This document shows, piece after piece, positions 54,199 through 62,556 of a stretch of DNA of 64,000 nucleotides. The stretch's first letter is position 1. Every line of letters starts with the position of its first letter. Source of the DNA: Bacteroidetes bacterium HGW-Bacteroidetes-2. Lineage in GTDB: Bacteria; Bacteroidota; Bacteroidia; Flavobacteriales; Flavobacteriaceae. Location: positions 83,034 to 147,033 of the forward strand of contig PHDJ01000005.1 of NCBI GenBank assembly GCA_002842575.1. Reading direction: 5' to 3'. The translations under genes were made by a program, and so were the position numbers. A model generated the notes under the pieces. It was given only the letters and a program-made list of their open reading frames with translations. It had not been told where the DNA came from and did not search any database.

Positions 54199-54600
54199 TT
54201 ATATTTTGATGTCACAGGACAATTGTTTCTTCTTTAAAAATTTTTGTAAAGGTTCTAAAAAGGGAAATGAAAAATCGGCTATACCTATTTTAAAAGCTAG
54301 AGTTGCAGCTATCTATTCCGTAATTGTTGTTTCTAAATTAACTCCTAAAACAACTCCCAAAGCACTTTTAAAAGAAAGCATCCCTGCTTCTAAAAATACT
54401 AGAACTAAAAGCGTAACCATAGAACTGCTTTGCAAAATTGCTATTACAAATGTTCCTGTTACCCCCCCCTTCCAACTCCTGTTTGTAAAACGTTTAATAA
54501 AGTAATGAAGGGTTTTCTAGCAAGCCCTTTAATGCCCTCTTCTAAATGGCGCATGCAAAAAATAAAAATTCGCAATCCGGCTAAAAAGATTCAAAAATCA
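54199..54600 (-). pseudogene. Na/Pi cotransporter remnant, frameshifted and with a nonsense codon
   Basis: The minus strand, downstream of the P-type ATPase stop, translates to fragments of the Na/Pi cotransporter (NptA/PNaS) family in two frames. Upstream: LAGLRIFIFCMRHLEEGIKGLA then RKPFITLLNVLQTGVGRG. After the C8 tract (54462-54469, G8 on this strand) the frame changes and continues TGTFVIAILQSSSMVTLLVL, EAGMLSFKSALGVVLGVNLE and IAATLAFKIGIADF. The conserved Trp of the GW position is TAG (W to stop), and a TGA precedes the first fragment. Only about 130 of some 550 residues remain. An ORF on the plus strand here is an antisense shadow. Confidence 0.75.
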
Positions 54601-54611
54601 AACGGTATCTC

Positions 54612-57359
54612 TTACATTATTAAGAATTTACATCCAAATTTAATGAATTTATTTTTTCGTTTAAAATATTTATACCCTTCTCCTGCCCATAAAACGGAAG
54701 ACGATAATCCTATTAGAACTAAAAACTCTGTTACAGTAATATAAGCAAAGGAAAAAATGAGCTCAAAAAAAGGCAATTCTATTATAAGAATCATAATAAT
54801 AATTGAAACAAGAATAGCCAGATTTATATACTTGTTAGAGAAAAAACCAATTTTAAATACCGATTTTTTAAGCGATCGCATATTGTAAAGATTAAATAAT
54901 TGTGAGAAAGCCATTACAATAAAAACCGTTGTTCTTGCTTTTTCTAGGCTGACCTCTATAAACCAAAAATAAACAGCTAAGGAAAGCATTGTCATTATTC
55001 CTGCCATCATCAATAAAAAAGGCAAAATAGTTTTATTAAGGATTTTTTCTTTCTGTGCTATGGGTTTTTCATTCAAGACATCATTGTGTCCTTTTTCAGT
55101 TGCCAAGGCTATGTCACAAACACCATCTGTAACCAGATTCAACCATAATATTTGGGTTGCAGTTAGTGCCATGGGCAAACCAATTGCCACTAGAGTTACT
55201 AAAGTTATAATTTCTGCAAAATTGGTTGTCACTAAAAAGAAACTTGTTTTTCTGGCATTTGAAAAAACAATTCGTCCTTCTTCAATAGCATTAACAATAC
55301 TAGCGAAATTATCATCTGCCAAAACTACTTGAGAGGATTCTCTGGCAACATCGGTTCCCATGATTCCCATGGAAATGCCAATATCGGCTTTTTTAAGAGC
55401 AGGAGCATCGTTTACACCATCGCCTGTCTTTGCAACAAGCTCGCCTAATGCCTGTAATCGCTCTGCGATGCGTAATTTCACTTTTGGTGTTAAACGCGCA
55501 AAAACAGATATGTTTTTAATAGCTACATCAAACTCCTTTTCGTTTAATTGAAGTAATTCTTGTTCGCTTATTGCAGCGGTGCTAATTGTACTATTTTCAT
55601 CGATAATGGCAACCGATTTAGCGATTGCAATTGCTGTATTGATATGGTCACCTGTTGCCATAATAACTCTTACCCCTGCATTTTTACATTGTAAAACGGC
55701 ATCTTTAGTATTTGGTCTGGGAGGATCCATCATTCCTGTTATACCGGAAAACACTAAATCTTCAAGCATTGTTTCTTCGATAGCATTACAATTACTTGAA
55801 ACTTTTTTATAAGCCAAACCAATTACACGCATCGCATTTTCAGACCATGAATCCATTATTTTTTGTATGGATTGCCTAGCTGTATCATCTAATGTTTTTT
55901 CGCCAAACTCTGTTGCAGCAGAAGTCGATACATCCAATATTTTTTCAGGTGCTCCTACCACAAAAAGAAATCGTTCCTGATTGTTTTTTATAAGAGTTGC
56001 CCTCAATTTTAATTTTGAATTAAATGGAAGGTCATCTATCTTCTTGAAAAAATCAGAGGACTTAAATTGTATTCCTGCTTTACGAGCTAAAACTAATAAA
56101 GCTCCTTCTGTAGGGTCACCGGCTATTTCATAGATATTATTTTCTTTGTCATGTTTTATAGAAGCATTATTGGAACAAGCGGCAATTTCTAGTAATTGTT
56201 TTACTAATAAATCTTCACTGGGTTCAAAAATATTTTTATTTTTTGAAAAATTCCCGATAGGAACCCAACCTTCGCCGGAAACTTCTATTTCTTGTTCATT
56301 AAAAGTATATACTTTTTTTACAGTTAATTTATTTTGTGTAAGAGTTCCTGTTTTGTCTGTAATAATTGTAGTTACGGCTCCAAGTGTTTCCACCGAAGTA
56401 AAGTCTCTTATTATTGCATTTTTTTTTGCCATTCGGCTTGAGCCAATTGCTAATACTATAGAAAGTACGGCAGGAAGTCCTTCCGGAATTACAGATACCA
56501 ACGCTGCAATAGAAACTAAAAGTAATTCATCTAACAAATAATTTCCGGAGATAAAGCCCACAAAAAATAACAGTCCTGCACTAGTTATAGACAGTATCAC
56601 CATTTGTCTTGCTAGGGTGTCTGTTTTTTTTTGAAAATTAGTTTTTTTACGCTCTATTCCACTTATTGTCTCAGCAATTTCGCCTATTGCAGTATCTAAA
56701 CCCGTTCTACAAACGACGGCTTTAGCATAACCGCCAGCAATAAAAGTACCTTTAAAAAGCATGTTTTTCTGGTCGGCTAATATGGTTTCCTTAGGTAAAA
56801 CCCCCTTATTTTTAGATTCTGGAATCGATTCACCTGTGAGTGAAGCTTCCGATACTTGTAAATTTTTGAAATCAATTATTCTGGCATCGGCAGGAATATT
56901 TTCACCTTCCTCAAGGATTATAATATCCCCTGGAACAAGTTCTCGTGATGGAATAATATATTCTTTAGCATCGCGAATGACACGGGCTCGTTGTACTAAC
57001 ATTTTTCGTAAAGAAGAAACGGCTTGCTCTGCTTTCAATTCCTGAATAAAACCAATCATTGAATTGATTATAACCACAGAAAAAATGACATACATATCGA
57101 TAATATGACCCGTAAAATAAGAAATCAAAGCCGCAACTATTAATATAAAAACAAGAATACTTTTAAACTGTTTGAAAAGTAATTTTAACCAAGATTCTTT
57201 TTGTATTTCGGGTAATTCATTCCAACCAAATTTTTGGCGTTGAATTTTAACTTTATTATCGTTTAGCCCATTTTCAGAAGTTTCAAAATTATGGAGTACA
57301 GCTTCAATATGCATTGAGTGAAACTGTTTCTTATTTTTTTTTGAATTTATAACGTTCAT
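54612..57359 (-). CDS. Ca2+-type P-type ATPase (P2A)
   Basis: A ten-helix ATP-driven cation pump of 915 residues. Phosphorylated Asp335 sits in SDKTGTLTQNKLTV-type sequence (DKTGTLTQNK). The actuator motif TGES is in SLTGESIPES near 175, and the hinge is TGDGVNDAPALKKAD. The Ca2+-site residues known from SERCA are conserved: VIPEGLPAVLSIVLAIG (Glu in M4), TTNFAEIITLV (Asn/Glu in M5) and WLNLVTDGVCDIAL (Asn/Thr/Asp in M6). It is probably a Ca2+ exporter at the inner membrane. A decayed Na/Pi cotransporter follows it on the same strand. Confidence 0.93.
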   Translation of the reverse strand: MNVINSKKNKKQFHSMHIEAVLHNFETSENGLNDNKVKIQRQKFGWNELPEIQKESWLKLLFKQFKSILVFILIVAALISYFTGHIIDMYVIFSVVIINSMIGFIQELKAEQAVSSLRKMLVQRARVIRDAKEYIIPSRELVPGDIIILEEGENIPADARIIDFKNLQVSEASLTGESIPESKNKGVLPKETILADQKNMLFKGTFIAGGYAKAVVCRTGLDTAIGEIAETISGIERKKTNFQKKTDTLARQMVILSITSAGLLFFVGFISGNYLLDELLLVSIAALVSVIPEGLPAVLSIVLAIGSSRMAKKNAIIRDFTSVETLGAVTTIITDKTGTLTQNKLTVKKVYTFNEQEIEVSGEGWVPIGNFSKNKNIFEPSEDLLVKQLLEIAACSNNASIKHDKENNIYEIAGDPTEGALLVLARKAGIQFKSSDFFKKIDDLPFNSKLKLRATLIKNNQERFLFVVGAPEKILDVSTSAATEFGEKTLDDTARQSIQKIMDSWSENAMRVIGLAYKKVSSNCNAIEETMLEDLVFSGITGMMDPPRPNTKDAVLQCKNAGVRVIMATGDHINTAIAIAKSVAIIDENSTISTAAISEQELLQLNEKEFDVAIKNISVFARLTPKVKLRIAERLQALGELVAKTGDGVNDAPALKKADIGISMGIMGTDVARESSQVVLADDNFASIVNAIEEGRIVFSNARKTSFFLVTTNFAEIITLVTLVAIGLPMALTATQILWLNLVTDGVCDIALATEKGHNDVLNEKPIAQKEKILNKTILPFLLMMAGIMTMLSLAVYFWFIEVSLEKARTTVFIVMAFSQLFNLYNMRSLKKSVFKIGFFSNKYINLAILVSIIIMILIIELPFFELIFSFAYITVTEFLVLIGLSSSVLWAGEGYKYFKRKNKFIKFGCKFLIM

Positions 57360-57387
57360 TATCTTATTAAAATAAAGGTGACTATAT

Positions 57388-57395
57388 CAAAATTA
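57388..57395 (-). promoter_or_regulatory. -7 element TAATTTTG for the P-type ATPase gene
   Basis: Plus-strand CAAAATTA fits TAnnTTTG on the minus strand, 29 bases upstream of the ATG. Confidence 0.4.
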
Positions 57396-57435
57396 AGTGT
57401 AATTTGTGATATTCAAAATGAGATTAGTCACACTT

Positions 57436-57915
57436 ATGAATACACTTGAAATTATTACTCAATTTTATGACGCTTTTGTAGAAGGAAATGCCAAAAATAT
57501 GGTGTTCCTTTATGATGAAAAAATAGAATTTGAAGACCCTGCTTTCGGAAAACTTCATGGGGAGGAGGCACATAAAATGTGGGAAATGCTTATAAAACGA
57601 AGCAATGGAAATTTAAAAGTTTCCTATACTATTTATGATGTGGCCGTAAATTTTGCTGTTGTACATTGGACAGCAACTTATCCTTTTGCTAGGACAGGAA
57701 GGACGGTAACAAACCATATTGTTGCAAACATTGTTTTAAAAAACCATAAAATCATAAAGCATACCGATTATTTTAATCTTTGGAAATGGTCGAGGCAAGC
57801 ATTAGGATGGAAAGGATTTTTACTTGGGTGGACGCCATTTTTTAAAAACAAATTACAACAACAAACACAAACTTTATTAAAGGATTACATAAAAAACCAA
57901 CGTAAATCTGCATAA
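57436..57915 (+). CDS. NTF2-like (SnoaL) fold protein
   Basis: A cytoplasmic protein of about 160 residues with the NTF2/SnoaL layout: TLEIITQFYDAFVEGNAKNM helix near the start, EFEDPAFGKLHGEEAHKMWEML, then beta strands YDVAVNFAVVHWTATYPFARTGR and VNHIVANIVLKNHKI, ending in a basic helical tail (RQALGWKGFLLG and KDYIKNQRKS). Similar small proteins bind hydrophobic ligands or act as isomerase-like folds; no catalytic residue is certain. The open frame allows GTG 57406 or ATG 57418, but the conserved helix begins at MNTLEII, so this ATG is preferred. Confidence 0.8.
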   Translation: MNTLEIITQFYDAFVEGNAKNMVFLYDEKIEFEDPAFGKLHGEEAHKMWEMLIKRSNGNLKVSYTIYDVAVNFAVVHWTATYPFARTGRTVTNHIVANIVLKNHKIIKHTDYFNLWKWSRQALGWKGFLLGWTPFFKNKLQQQTQTLLKDYIKNQRKSA

Positions 57916-57965
57916 TCCATAGAACAAATTAAAACTAAAGATTACGCAGAAAAACGCAGAAATTT

Positions 57966-59891
57966 TTAAAAAATTAATTGCAATCCTAAACCTACATTTC
58001 TACCCCGAGTAGAAAATCGATAAATTTCCTCATATTGTTTATCTAAAATATTACTCACATTAGCAAATAATTTTAAGTTATCCAAAAATTGGTGGCTTAC
58101 ATAAAAATCTAATAAACCATAACTTTCTAGGGTTACTTCGTCACTTGTAAAAGTTTCCATATTAAAAAAACGATCTTGTCTGCTTGCATTATATTGATAA
58201 TTCAAAGCAAAATTAGTTTTTTCATTTGGTTGAAAATGAATACTTGTATTTACTTTATGTTTTGGAATTCGCAGTGCAAAACGGGCGTCAGGCTGCGTAA
58301 ATGTATAGTTTCCATTAAGTTGCCACTTGTTGCCAAAGTGTTTTGAAATCTCTACTTCTACCCCATCTGCAGTGAATTTTTCATCAATATTTTGATATTG
58401 CGAAACAAAATTAACTGGATCCACCGTTACAAAATCGACATAGTTTTCTTCTTTTCTGTTAAAATAAACTGCACTAATCCGTAATTTATTTTGGGTGTTA
58501 AATTCTAAACCGCCTTCTATGGTCGTATTTTCTTCTGGTTGCAAATTGGCATTTCCATAAAGTGGATCGTATAATTGAAATAAAGACGGTGTAATGAAAG
58601 CTGTACTATAGGATGCCAATGCTTTTACTTTATTTTCGCCAACTTTAAAATTATAAGATGGATTGATATTATACACAAAATGATTGCCATAATCACTATG
58701 GATATTTAGTCGAGCACCTGTGTTTAGGTTCAACCCAAAACCTGAAGTATAAACCATATTCACATACGGATCAATAATGGTAAAATTAGCATCATTTTTA
58801 TCCACATCTTGAGCAAAATCATTCCCGCCAAAGGGAATACTATATGAATTAAAATCACTTATAGCTAAATTAAATCCTGCTATGGCTATCCATTTCTCCG
58901 TAAAACGATGCTGCAAATAATTGTCTAAAGTATAGGAGCGCGAATCAAATTTATTTGGAAATTCGGAGGCGATTTTGCGTTCAATCCAAGTATAGGAGTC
59001 GTTAAAAACATATTTTCCGCGGTTGTATTTCCATTCAAAATGGCCGCCAGTTCTTAATTGTTTACTTTCTGAAAGATGATTAGCATCGGTAAAATCAAAA
59101 TTATCAAATCCAGCTTTAAACCGGTCCAGACTAAAAAACTGGCTTATTTTAATGTTTTTTTGTAATTGATAACCAAGATTAACATAGGTATTAAAACTAT
59201 CAAATACATCGCTTTCAAATGCTGGCTCGGCTTTAGGAGCGGCTATTGCTGAAAGCCCGTCAACATATCTGTTACTAAAACTAGCTAGATAGAAAAACTT
59301 GTTAAGTGTACCGCTGATGTTTACATAATTTGTAAACTCCTGAGCCTTAAAATTAGAAATATCTGCTGCATTATTACTTCCCATAGTAGAAGTAAAAATA
59401 GCCGAAATAGGTTTTTTTGAACTCCTTTTAGTCGTGATACTAATTACAGCAGTTGCCGCTCCAGACCCATACAAGACGCTAGATGCTCCTTTTACAATTT
59501 CAATGGATTCTATACTTTGTGCAGGAATTAATCGCAAATCATAATCATTTGCAATTTGTGAAGCATCGGTAAGTTGCACACCATCAACCATAATAACCAC
59601 CTGCCGATTTCTTCCTCCTCTTACAAAATATCCTAAATTTTGCCCATCATTGCTTCGGCTTCCGTTTATTTCCATACCCGAGACTTCATTAATAATTTGC
59701 GCAACCGATTTTCCGCTGCTTTTTTCTAAAGTTTCTGCCGTAATTTGTACAACAACTTTACCGCTGTTTTCTCGTTTCATTTTGACTTTACTGTCAATAA
59801 AAACGGAGTCTAAAAGTTGTGATTGTTGGTTTTCCTGAGCATACACAAAGGTTGTAGCGCAGGCTAGCGCTAAAAAAATTACTTTTTTCAT
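57966..59891 (-). CDS. btuB: TonB-dependent outer-membrane receptor, BtuB-like, for corrinoid
   Basis: Outer-membrane import receptor of 641 residues. The start at 59891 gives a proper signal peptide (MKKVIFLALACATTFVYAQ); an in-frame extension adds nine residues but spoils it. The plug domain has a TonB-box region, then GQNLGYFVRGGRNRQVVIMVDGVQL near 77 (segments YFVRGGRNRQVVI and VDGVQLTD), and IESIEIVKGASSVLYGSGAA near 135 (segment EIVKGASSVLYGSG). The 22-strand barrel ends RGRNVGLGLQLIF with a final Phe. The cobalamin riboswitch directly upstream and the BtuF-like/FecCD/ATPase genes across the divergent gap indicate vitamin B12 or a precursor as ligand. Confidence 0.92.
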   Translation of the reverse strand: MKKVIFLALACATTFVYAQENQQSQLLDSVFIDSKVKMKRENSGKVVVQITAETLEKSSGKSVAQIINEVSGMEINGSRSNDGQNLGYFVRGGRNRQVVIMVDGVQLTDASQIANDYDLRLIPAQSIESIEIVKGASSVLYGSGAATAVISITTKRSSKKPISAIFTSTMGSNNAADISNFKAQEFTNYVNISGTLNKFFYLASFSNRYVDGLSAIAAPKAEPAFESDVFDSFNTYVNLGYQLQKNIKISQFFSLDRFKAGFDNFDFTDANHLSESKQLRTGGHFEWKYNRGKYVFNDSYTWIERKIASEFPNKFDSRSYTLDNYLQHRFTEKWIAIAGFNLAISDFNSYSIPFGGNDFAQDVDKNDANFTIIDPYVNMVYTSGFGLNLNTGARLNIHSDYGNHFVYNINPSYNFKVGENKVKALASYSTAFITPSLFQLYDPLYGNANLQPEENTTIEGGLEFNTQNKLRISAVYFNRKEENYVDFVTVDPVNFVSQYQNIDEKFTADGVEVEISKHFGNKWQLNGNYTFTQPDARFALRIPKHKVNTSIHFQPNEKTNFALNYQYNASRQDRFFNMETFTSDEVTLESYGLLDFYVSHQFLDNLKLFANVSNILDKQYEEIYRFSTRGRNVGLGLQLIF

Positions 59892-59938
59892 TTTGTTTAA
59901 AAAATTAAACGAGAACAAAGAATGAAGTTTCCCTCACC

Positions 59939-59961
59939 CAAACTTTTATCCCGAAAGTTTG
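59939..59961 (-). promoter_or_regulatory. Hairpin between riboswitch and receptor start, possible expression platform
   Basis: CAAACTTT and AAAGTTTG form an 8-bp perfect stem with a 7-base loop, 48 bases before the receptor ATG. There is no U-run, so if it is the expression platform it would act at translation rather than termination. The ATG itself is further downstream, so this is only a candidate. Confidence 0.35.
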
Positions 59962-59973
59962 ACAATGTGAATA

Positions 59974-60240
59974 AAGGCAGGTCTCCTGGCTCGCGTTTTG
60001 TAATAGGCCTTCCCGATAGTTCCATACATTGGAAAACATCAGTGACTTAAAGAAGAATTACAAACATCCCGACAAAACGGGACAAAGCATACAGTTGCGG
60101 GAACAGCTCAGGATTAATCCTCCCCCTAGCCCCCTCCAAAAGAGTGGGAACTTTAACTCCCCTCCTTTGGAGGGGTTGAGGGAGGAATCACCTGATTCCC
60201 TTTTAATCGAAACATTCCTGATGAAAGGTTTCAAACCAAA
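59974..60240 (-). ncRNA. Cobalamin riboswitch with an inserted palindromic element
   Basis: On the minus strand the conserved core appears in order: GGGAATCAGGTGATT (60183-60199), CCTGAGCTG then TTCCCGCAACTGTA (60089-60113), AGTCACTG (60038-60045), GGGAAGGCC (60007-60015) and the 3' boundary GCCAGGAGACCTGCC (59976-59990). These match the B12-box and 3' GCCAGGAxACCTGCC motifs. It precedes the TonB receptor. P4 is UCAGG/CCUGA, and its loop is split by an inserted GC-rich palindrome (60120-60185) flanked by AATC. Without the insert the loop would read UGAUUAAU, a normal L4. Function after insertion is not known. Confidence 0.9.
60120..60185. repeat. 66-bp GC-rich palindromic element (REP/MITE-like) inside the riboswitch
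   Basis: The sequence (CTCCCCCTAGCCCCCTCCAA at the start, CTCCTTTGGAGGGGTTGAGG near the end) is an imperfect inverted repeat with internal hairpins. It is flanked by the direct repeat AATC at 60116-60119 and 60186-60189. Its base composition is far from that of its surroundings. It has no coding capacity, so it must have moved in trans if it is mobile. No second copy was found in this window. Confidence 0.7.
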
Positions 60241-60248
60241 ATTCTGGT

Positions 60249-60256
60249 CAAAAGTA
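60249..60256 (-). promoter_or_regulatory. -7 element TACTTTTG for the riboswitch/TonB receptor transcript
   Basis: Plus-strand CAAAAGTA is an exact match. The predicted transcript start (about 60242) is right at the riboswitch 5' boundary. Confidence 0.55.
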
Positions 60257-60297
60257 AACATTTTTGAAGATGTAAGAAACTAAAGTTTAAATAATGT

Positions 60298-60305
60298 TAC
60301 TTTTG
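60298..60305 (+). promoter_or_regulatory. -7 element TACTTTTG for the binding-protein/permease/ATPase operon
   Basis: An exact TAnnTTTG match 25 bases before the ATG at 60330. It also lies after the in-frame ATG at 60294, so it excludes that start. Confidence 0.55.
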
Positions 60306-60329
60306 TTTTTTAGAAGTGAAATTTTAAAT

Positions 60330-61490
60330 ATGATACAAAAGTCCCTACTTAAATATATCAAAGCACTATTTTTTTTAACCTTGTTTTTACTAACAATAGC
60401 TTGTCAAAATACGTCAAAGAAAACCATTTCTATTTTGCCTGAGGGCGAAAAAATTTCTATAAGGCACGCTAAAGGCTTTTCTATTACTAATTATGGTGAC
60501 TACAAAATTATGGAAGTTTATAATCCGTGGCCGGAATCTGAAAAAGCCTATCGGTATGCTTTGGTGCAAAAAGGAAAAACACTTCCGAAAGAGGTTCTTG
60601 TAGATGTAACAATTTCTGTTCCAGTGGAAAGAATTGTCGTCACTTCAACCACCCATATTCCCTCTTTAGAAATGCTAGAAGAAGAAAATAAAATCATAGC
60701 CTTTCCGAATCTAGACTATATTTCTTCCGAAAAAACTCGAACACTAATTCGCAATGGAAATATTCGTGAAATTGGGAATAACCAATCTGTAAATACAGAA
60801 ATAGTTATTAATATAGACCCAGATTTATTTGTTGGTTTTGGCATAGATGGCAATAATAAATCGTTTAATTCTTTAGAAAAAGCAGGAATATCTTTAGTTT
60901 ATAATGGCGATTGGACAGAAACATCTCCACTTGGCAAAGCTGAATGGATTAAATTTTTTGGCGCATTTTTCAATAAAGAAGCACTCGCTGAAAACGAATT
61001 TAGCAAGATAGAAACCGAATACCTTCACATAAAAGAACTTGCACAAAACCAATCCAATTCTCCTACGGTTTTAAGTGGTGCCATGTGGAAAGACATCTGG
61101 TACCTTCCGCAAGGCAATAGCTGGGCGGCACAATTCATAAAAGACGCAAATGGCAGCTATCTTTGGGCAGACAGCAAAGGCATCGGAAGTTTGTCACTCA
61201 ATATAGAAACCGTTTTAGAAAAAGCACAAAATGCCAGTATTTGGATTGGTCCCGGACAGTTTGACTCCTTGCAACGAATGCAAGAAGCACATTACGCTTA
61301 CTCGCAATTTGAAGCATTTAAAACCGGTGAAATTTATAGTTTTTCTCAAAAAAAAGGAGCCACCGGAGGTGTTATTTATTATGAATTAGCTCCCAACCGT
61401 CCGGACATTGTTTTAAAAGATATGGTTAAAATATTACATCCGGAGCTTTTACCCGAGCATGAATTGTTTTTTTTTACTAAAATAAACTAA
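60330..61490 (+). CDS. ABC transporter substrate-binding lipoprotein, BtuF/FecB-like
   Basis: A lipoprotein of 386 residues (signal ending LFLLTIAC, Cys near residue 26). The PBP class III fold (BtuF, FhuD, FepB) is recognised by VPVERIVVTSTTHIPSLEML near 90 (segment RIVVTSTTHIPSLEML), IVINIDPDLFVGFG near 165, GISLVYNGDWTE near 190 and GRPDIVLKDMVKILHPEL-like C-terminal helix (segment RPDIVLKDMVKILHPELLP). It is the periplasmic binding protein for the permease and ATPase downstream. The divergent B12 riboswitch and receptor suggest a corrinoid ligand, though a heme or siderophore cannot be fully excluded. Confidence 0.87.
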   Translation: MIQKSLLKYIKALFFLTLFLLTIACQNTSKKTISILPEGEKISIRHAKGFSITNYGDYKIMEVYNPWPESEKAYRYALVQKGKTLPKEVLVDVTISVPVERIVVTSTTHIPSLEMLEEENKIIAFPNLDYISSEKTRTLIRNGNIREIGNNQSVNTEIVINIDPDLFVGFGIDGNNKSFNSLEKAGISLVYNGDWTETSPLGKAEWIKFFGAFFNKEALAENEFSKIETEYLHIKELAQNQSNSPTVLSGAMWKDIWYLPQGNSWAAQFIKDANGSYLWADSKGIGSLSLNIETVLEKAQNASIWIGPGQFDSLQRMQEAHYAYSQFEAFKTGEIYSFSQKKGATGGVIYYELAPNRPDIVLKDMVKILHPELLPEHELFFFTKIN

Positions 61491-61491
61491 G

Positions 61492-62523
61492 GTGGTACAA
61501 TCAAAAACATACAAACTTTCCTTCCTGCTTTTATTAGTACTACTGCTTGTGTTTTTTCTAGGCAACATCAGTTTAGGCTCTGTGGCAATTCCTTTTGATG
61601 AAGTAGTACGAAGTTTATTTCATCTTTCGCCAGAAAAGGCTTCTTGGGCCTATATCATTCAGGACTACCGATTGCCAAAAGCCCTCACCGCTGTTATGGT
61701 AGGCGCCGGACTTTCGGTATGTGGTTTATTAATGCAAACCCTTTTTAGAAATCCTTTAGCAGGTCCATTTGTTTTAGGGTTGAGTAGTGGCGCCAGTTTA
61801 GGAGTAGCTTTGCTTATTATGGGAGCAACGGCTGTTGGCGGTGTATTAACTACTTGGTTATTAAGTCCGTGGAGTTTAGTTATTGCTTCGGGCATAGGAA
61901 GTTTTATTGTTTTATTGGGTGTTTTAGCAGTAAGCATTCGCATTAAAGACACTATGGCAATACTTATTATAGGTTTGATGTTTGGCAGTTTTACGGCTGC
62001 ATTTGTTGGGGTACTTGCATACTTTAGCCCCGCAGAGCAATTACAACAATACATTTTTTGGACCTTTGGAAGTTTAGGAAACAACACTTGGGAAGGCTTA
62101 CTCATTTTAGCCATCTGTTTTATGGTGGGAATTCTCCTTTCCATAGCAAGTATAAAACCACTAAATGCGTTACTTCTAGGCGAAAATTATGCTAAAAGCC
62201 AAGGATTGCACCTCCAGAAAAGCAGAATAATCATTATTTTAGCTACCTGTATTTTAGCCGGAAGCATCACCGCATTTGCAGGCCCTATAGCTTTTATTGG
62301 ATTAGCAGTGCCGCATATTACACGACAAATCTTTACCACTTCCAATCATAAAGTGTTGATACCTGCCGTGTTGCTATTTGGTGCCATTTTAATGTTACTG
62401 TGTGATAGTATTGCGCAACTGCCTTTTAGCGATTATACCTTACCCATCAATGCCATTACATCCCTAATTGGTGCACCAGTGGTTATATGGTTATTGGTTA
62501 GAAAAAGGAAACTTTTGTTTTAA
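61492..62523 (+). CDS. FecCD-family ABC transporter permease (BtuC-like)
   Basis: An inner-membrane permease of 343 residues with about ten transmembrane helices. Family motifs are seen: FRNPLAGPFVLGLSSGASLGVAL near 85 (segment NPLAGPFVLGLSSGASLG), the GSITAFAGPIAFIGLAVPHITR loop near 258 (segment GPIAFIGLAVPHITRQ) and the C-terminal LPINAITSLIGAPVVIWLL. The start is GTG one base after the binding-protein stop, so the two are translated together. It is the translocation partner of the ATPase gene that follows. The substrate is inferred to be corrinoid from the locus. Confidence 0.92.
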   Translation: MVQSKTYKLSFLLLLVLLLVFFLGNISLGSVAIPFDEVVRSLFHLSPEKASWAYIIQDYRLPKALTAVMVGAGLSVCGLLMQTLFRNPLAGPFVLGLSSGASLGVALLIMGATAVGGVLTTWLLSPWSLVIASGIGSFIVLLGVLAVSIRIKDTMAILIIGLMFGSFTAAFVGVLAYFSPAEQLQQYIFWTFGSLGNNTWEGLLILAICFMVGILLSIASIKPLNALLLGENYAKSQGLHLQKSRIIIILATCILAGSITAFAGPIAFIGLAVPHITRQIFTTSNHKVLIPAVLLFGAILMLLCDSIAQLPFSDYTLPINAITSLIGAPVVIWLLVRKRKLLF

Positions 62524-62556
62524 ATGAAGTATTAAGTTTTAAGATATGCTTAATGA

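Noticed and set aside
54194..54505. Plus-strand open frame of 103 codons
   Set aside because: It is antisense to the Na/Pi cotransporter remnant, which explains the sequence better; the plus-strand frame has no family resemblance.
54430..54744. Plus-strand open frame of 104 codons
   Set aside because: It overlaps the pseudogene and the 3' end of the P-type ATPase gene on the other strand; codon use and sequence are typical of a shadow frame.
60029..60283. Open frames on both strands in the receptor-binding protein gap
   Set aside because: The sequence is explained by the cobalamin riboswitch and the inserted palindrome.
61665..62144. Minus-strand open frame of 159 codons
   Set aside because: It is antisense to the permease gene, which has clear family motifs; the minus frame is low-complexity and Lys/Pro-rich.
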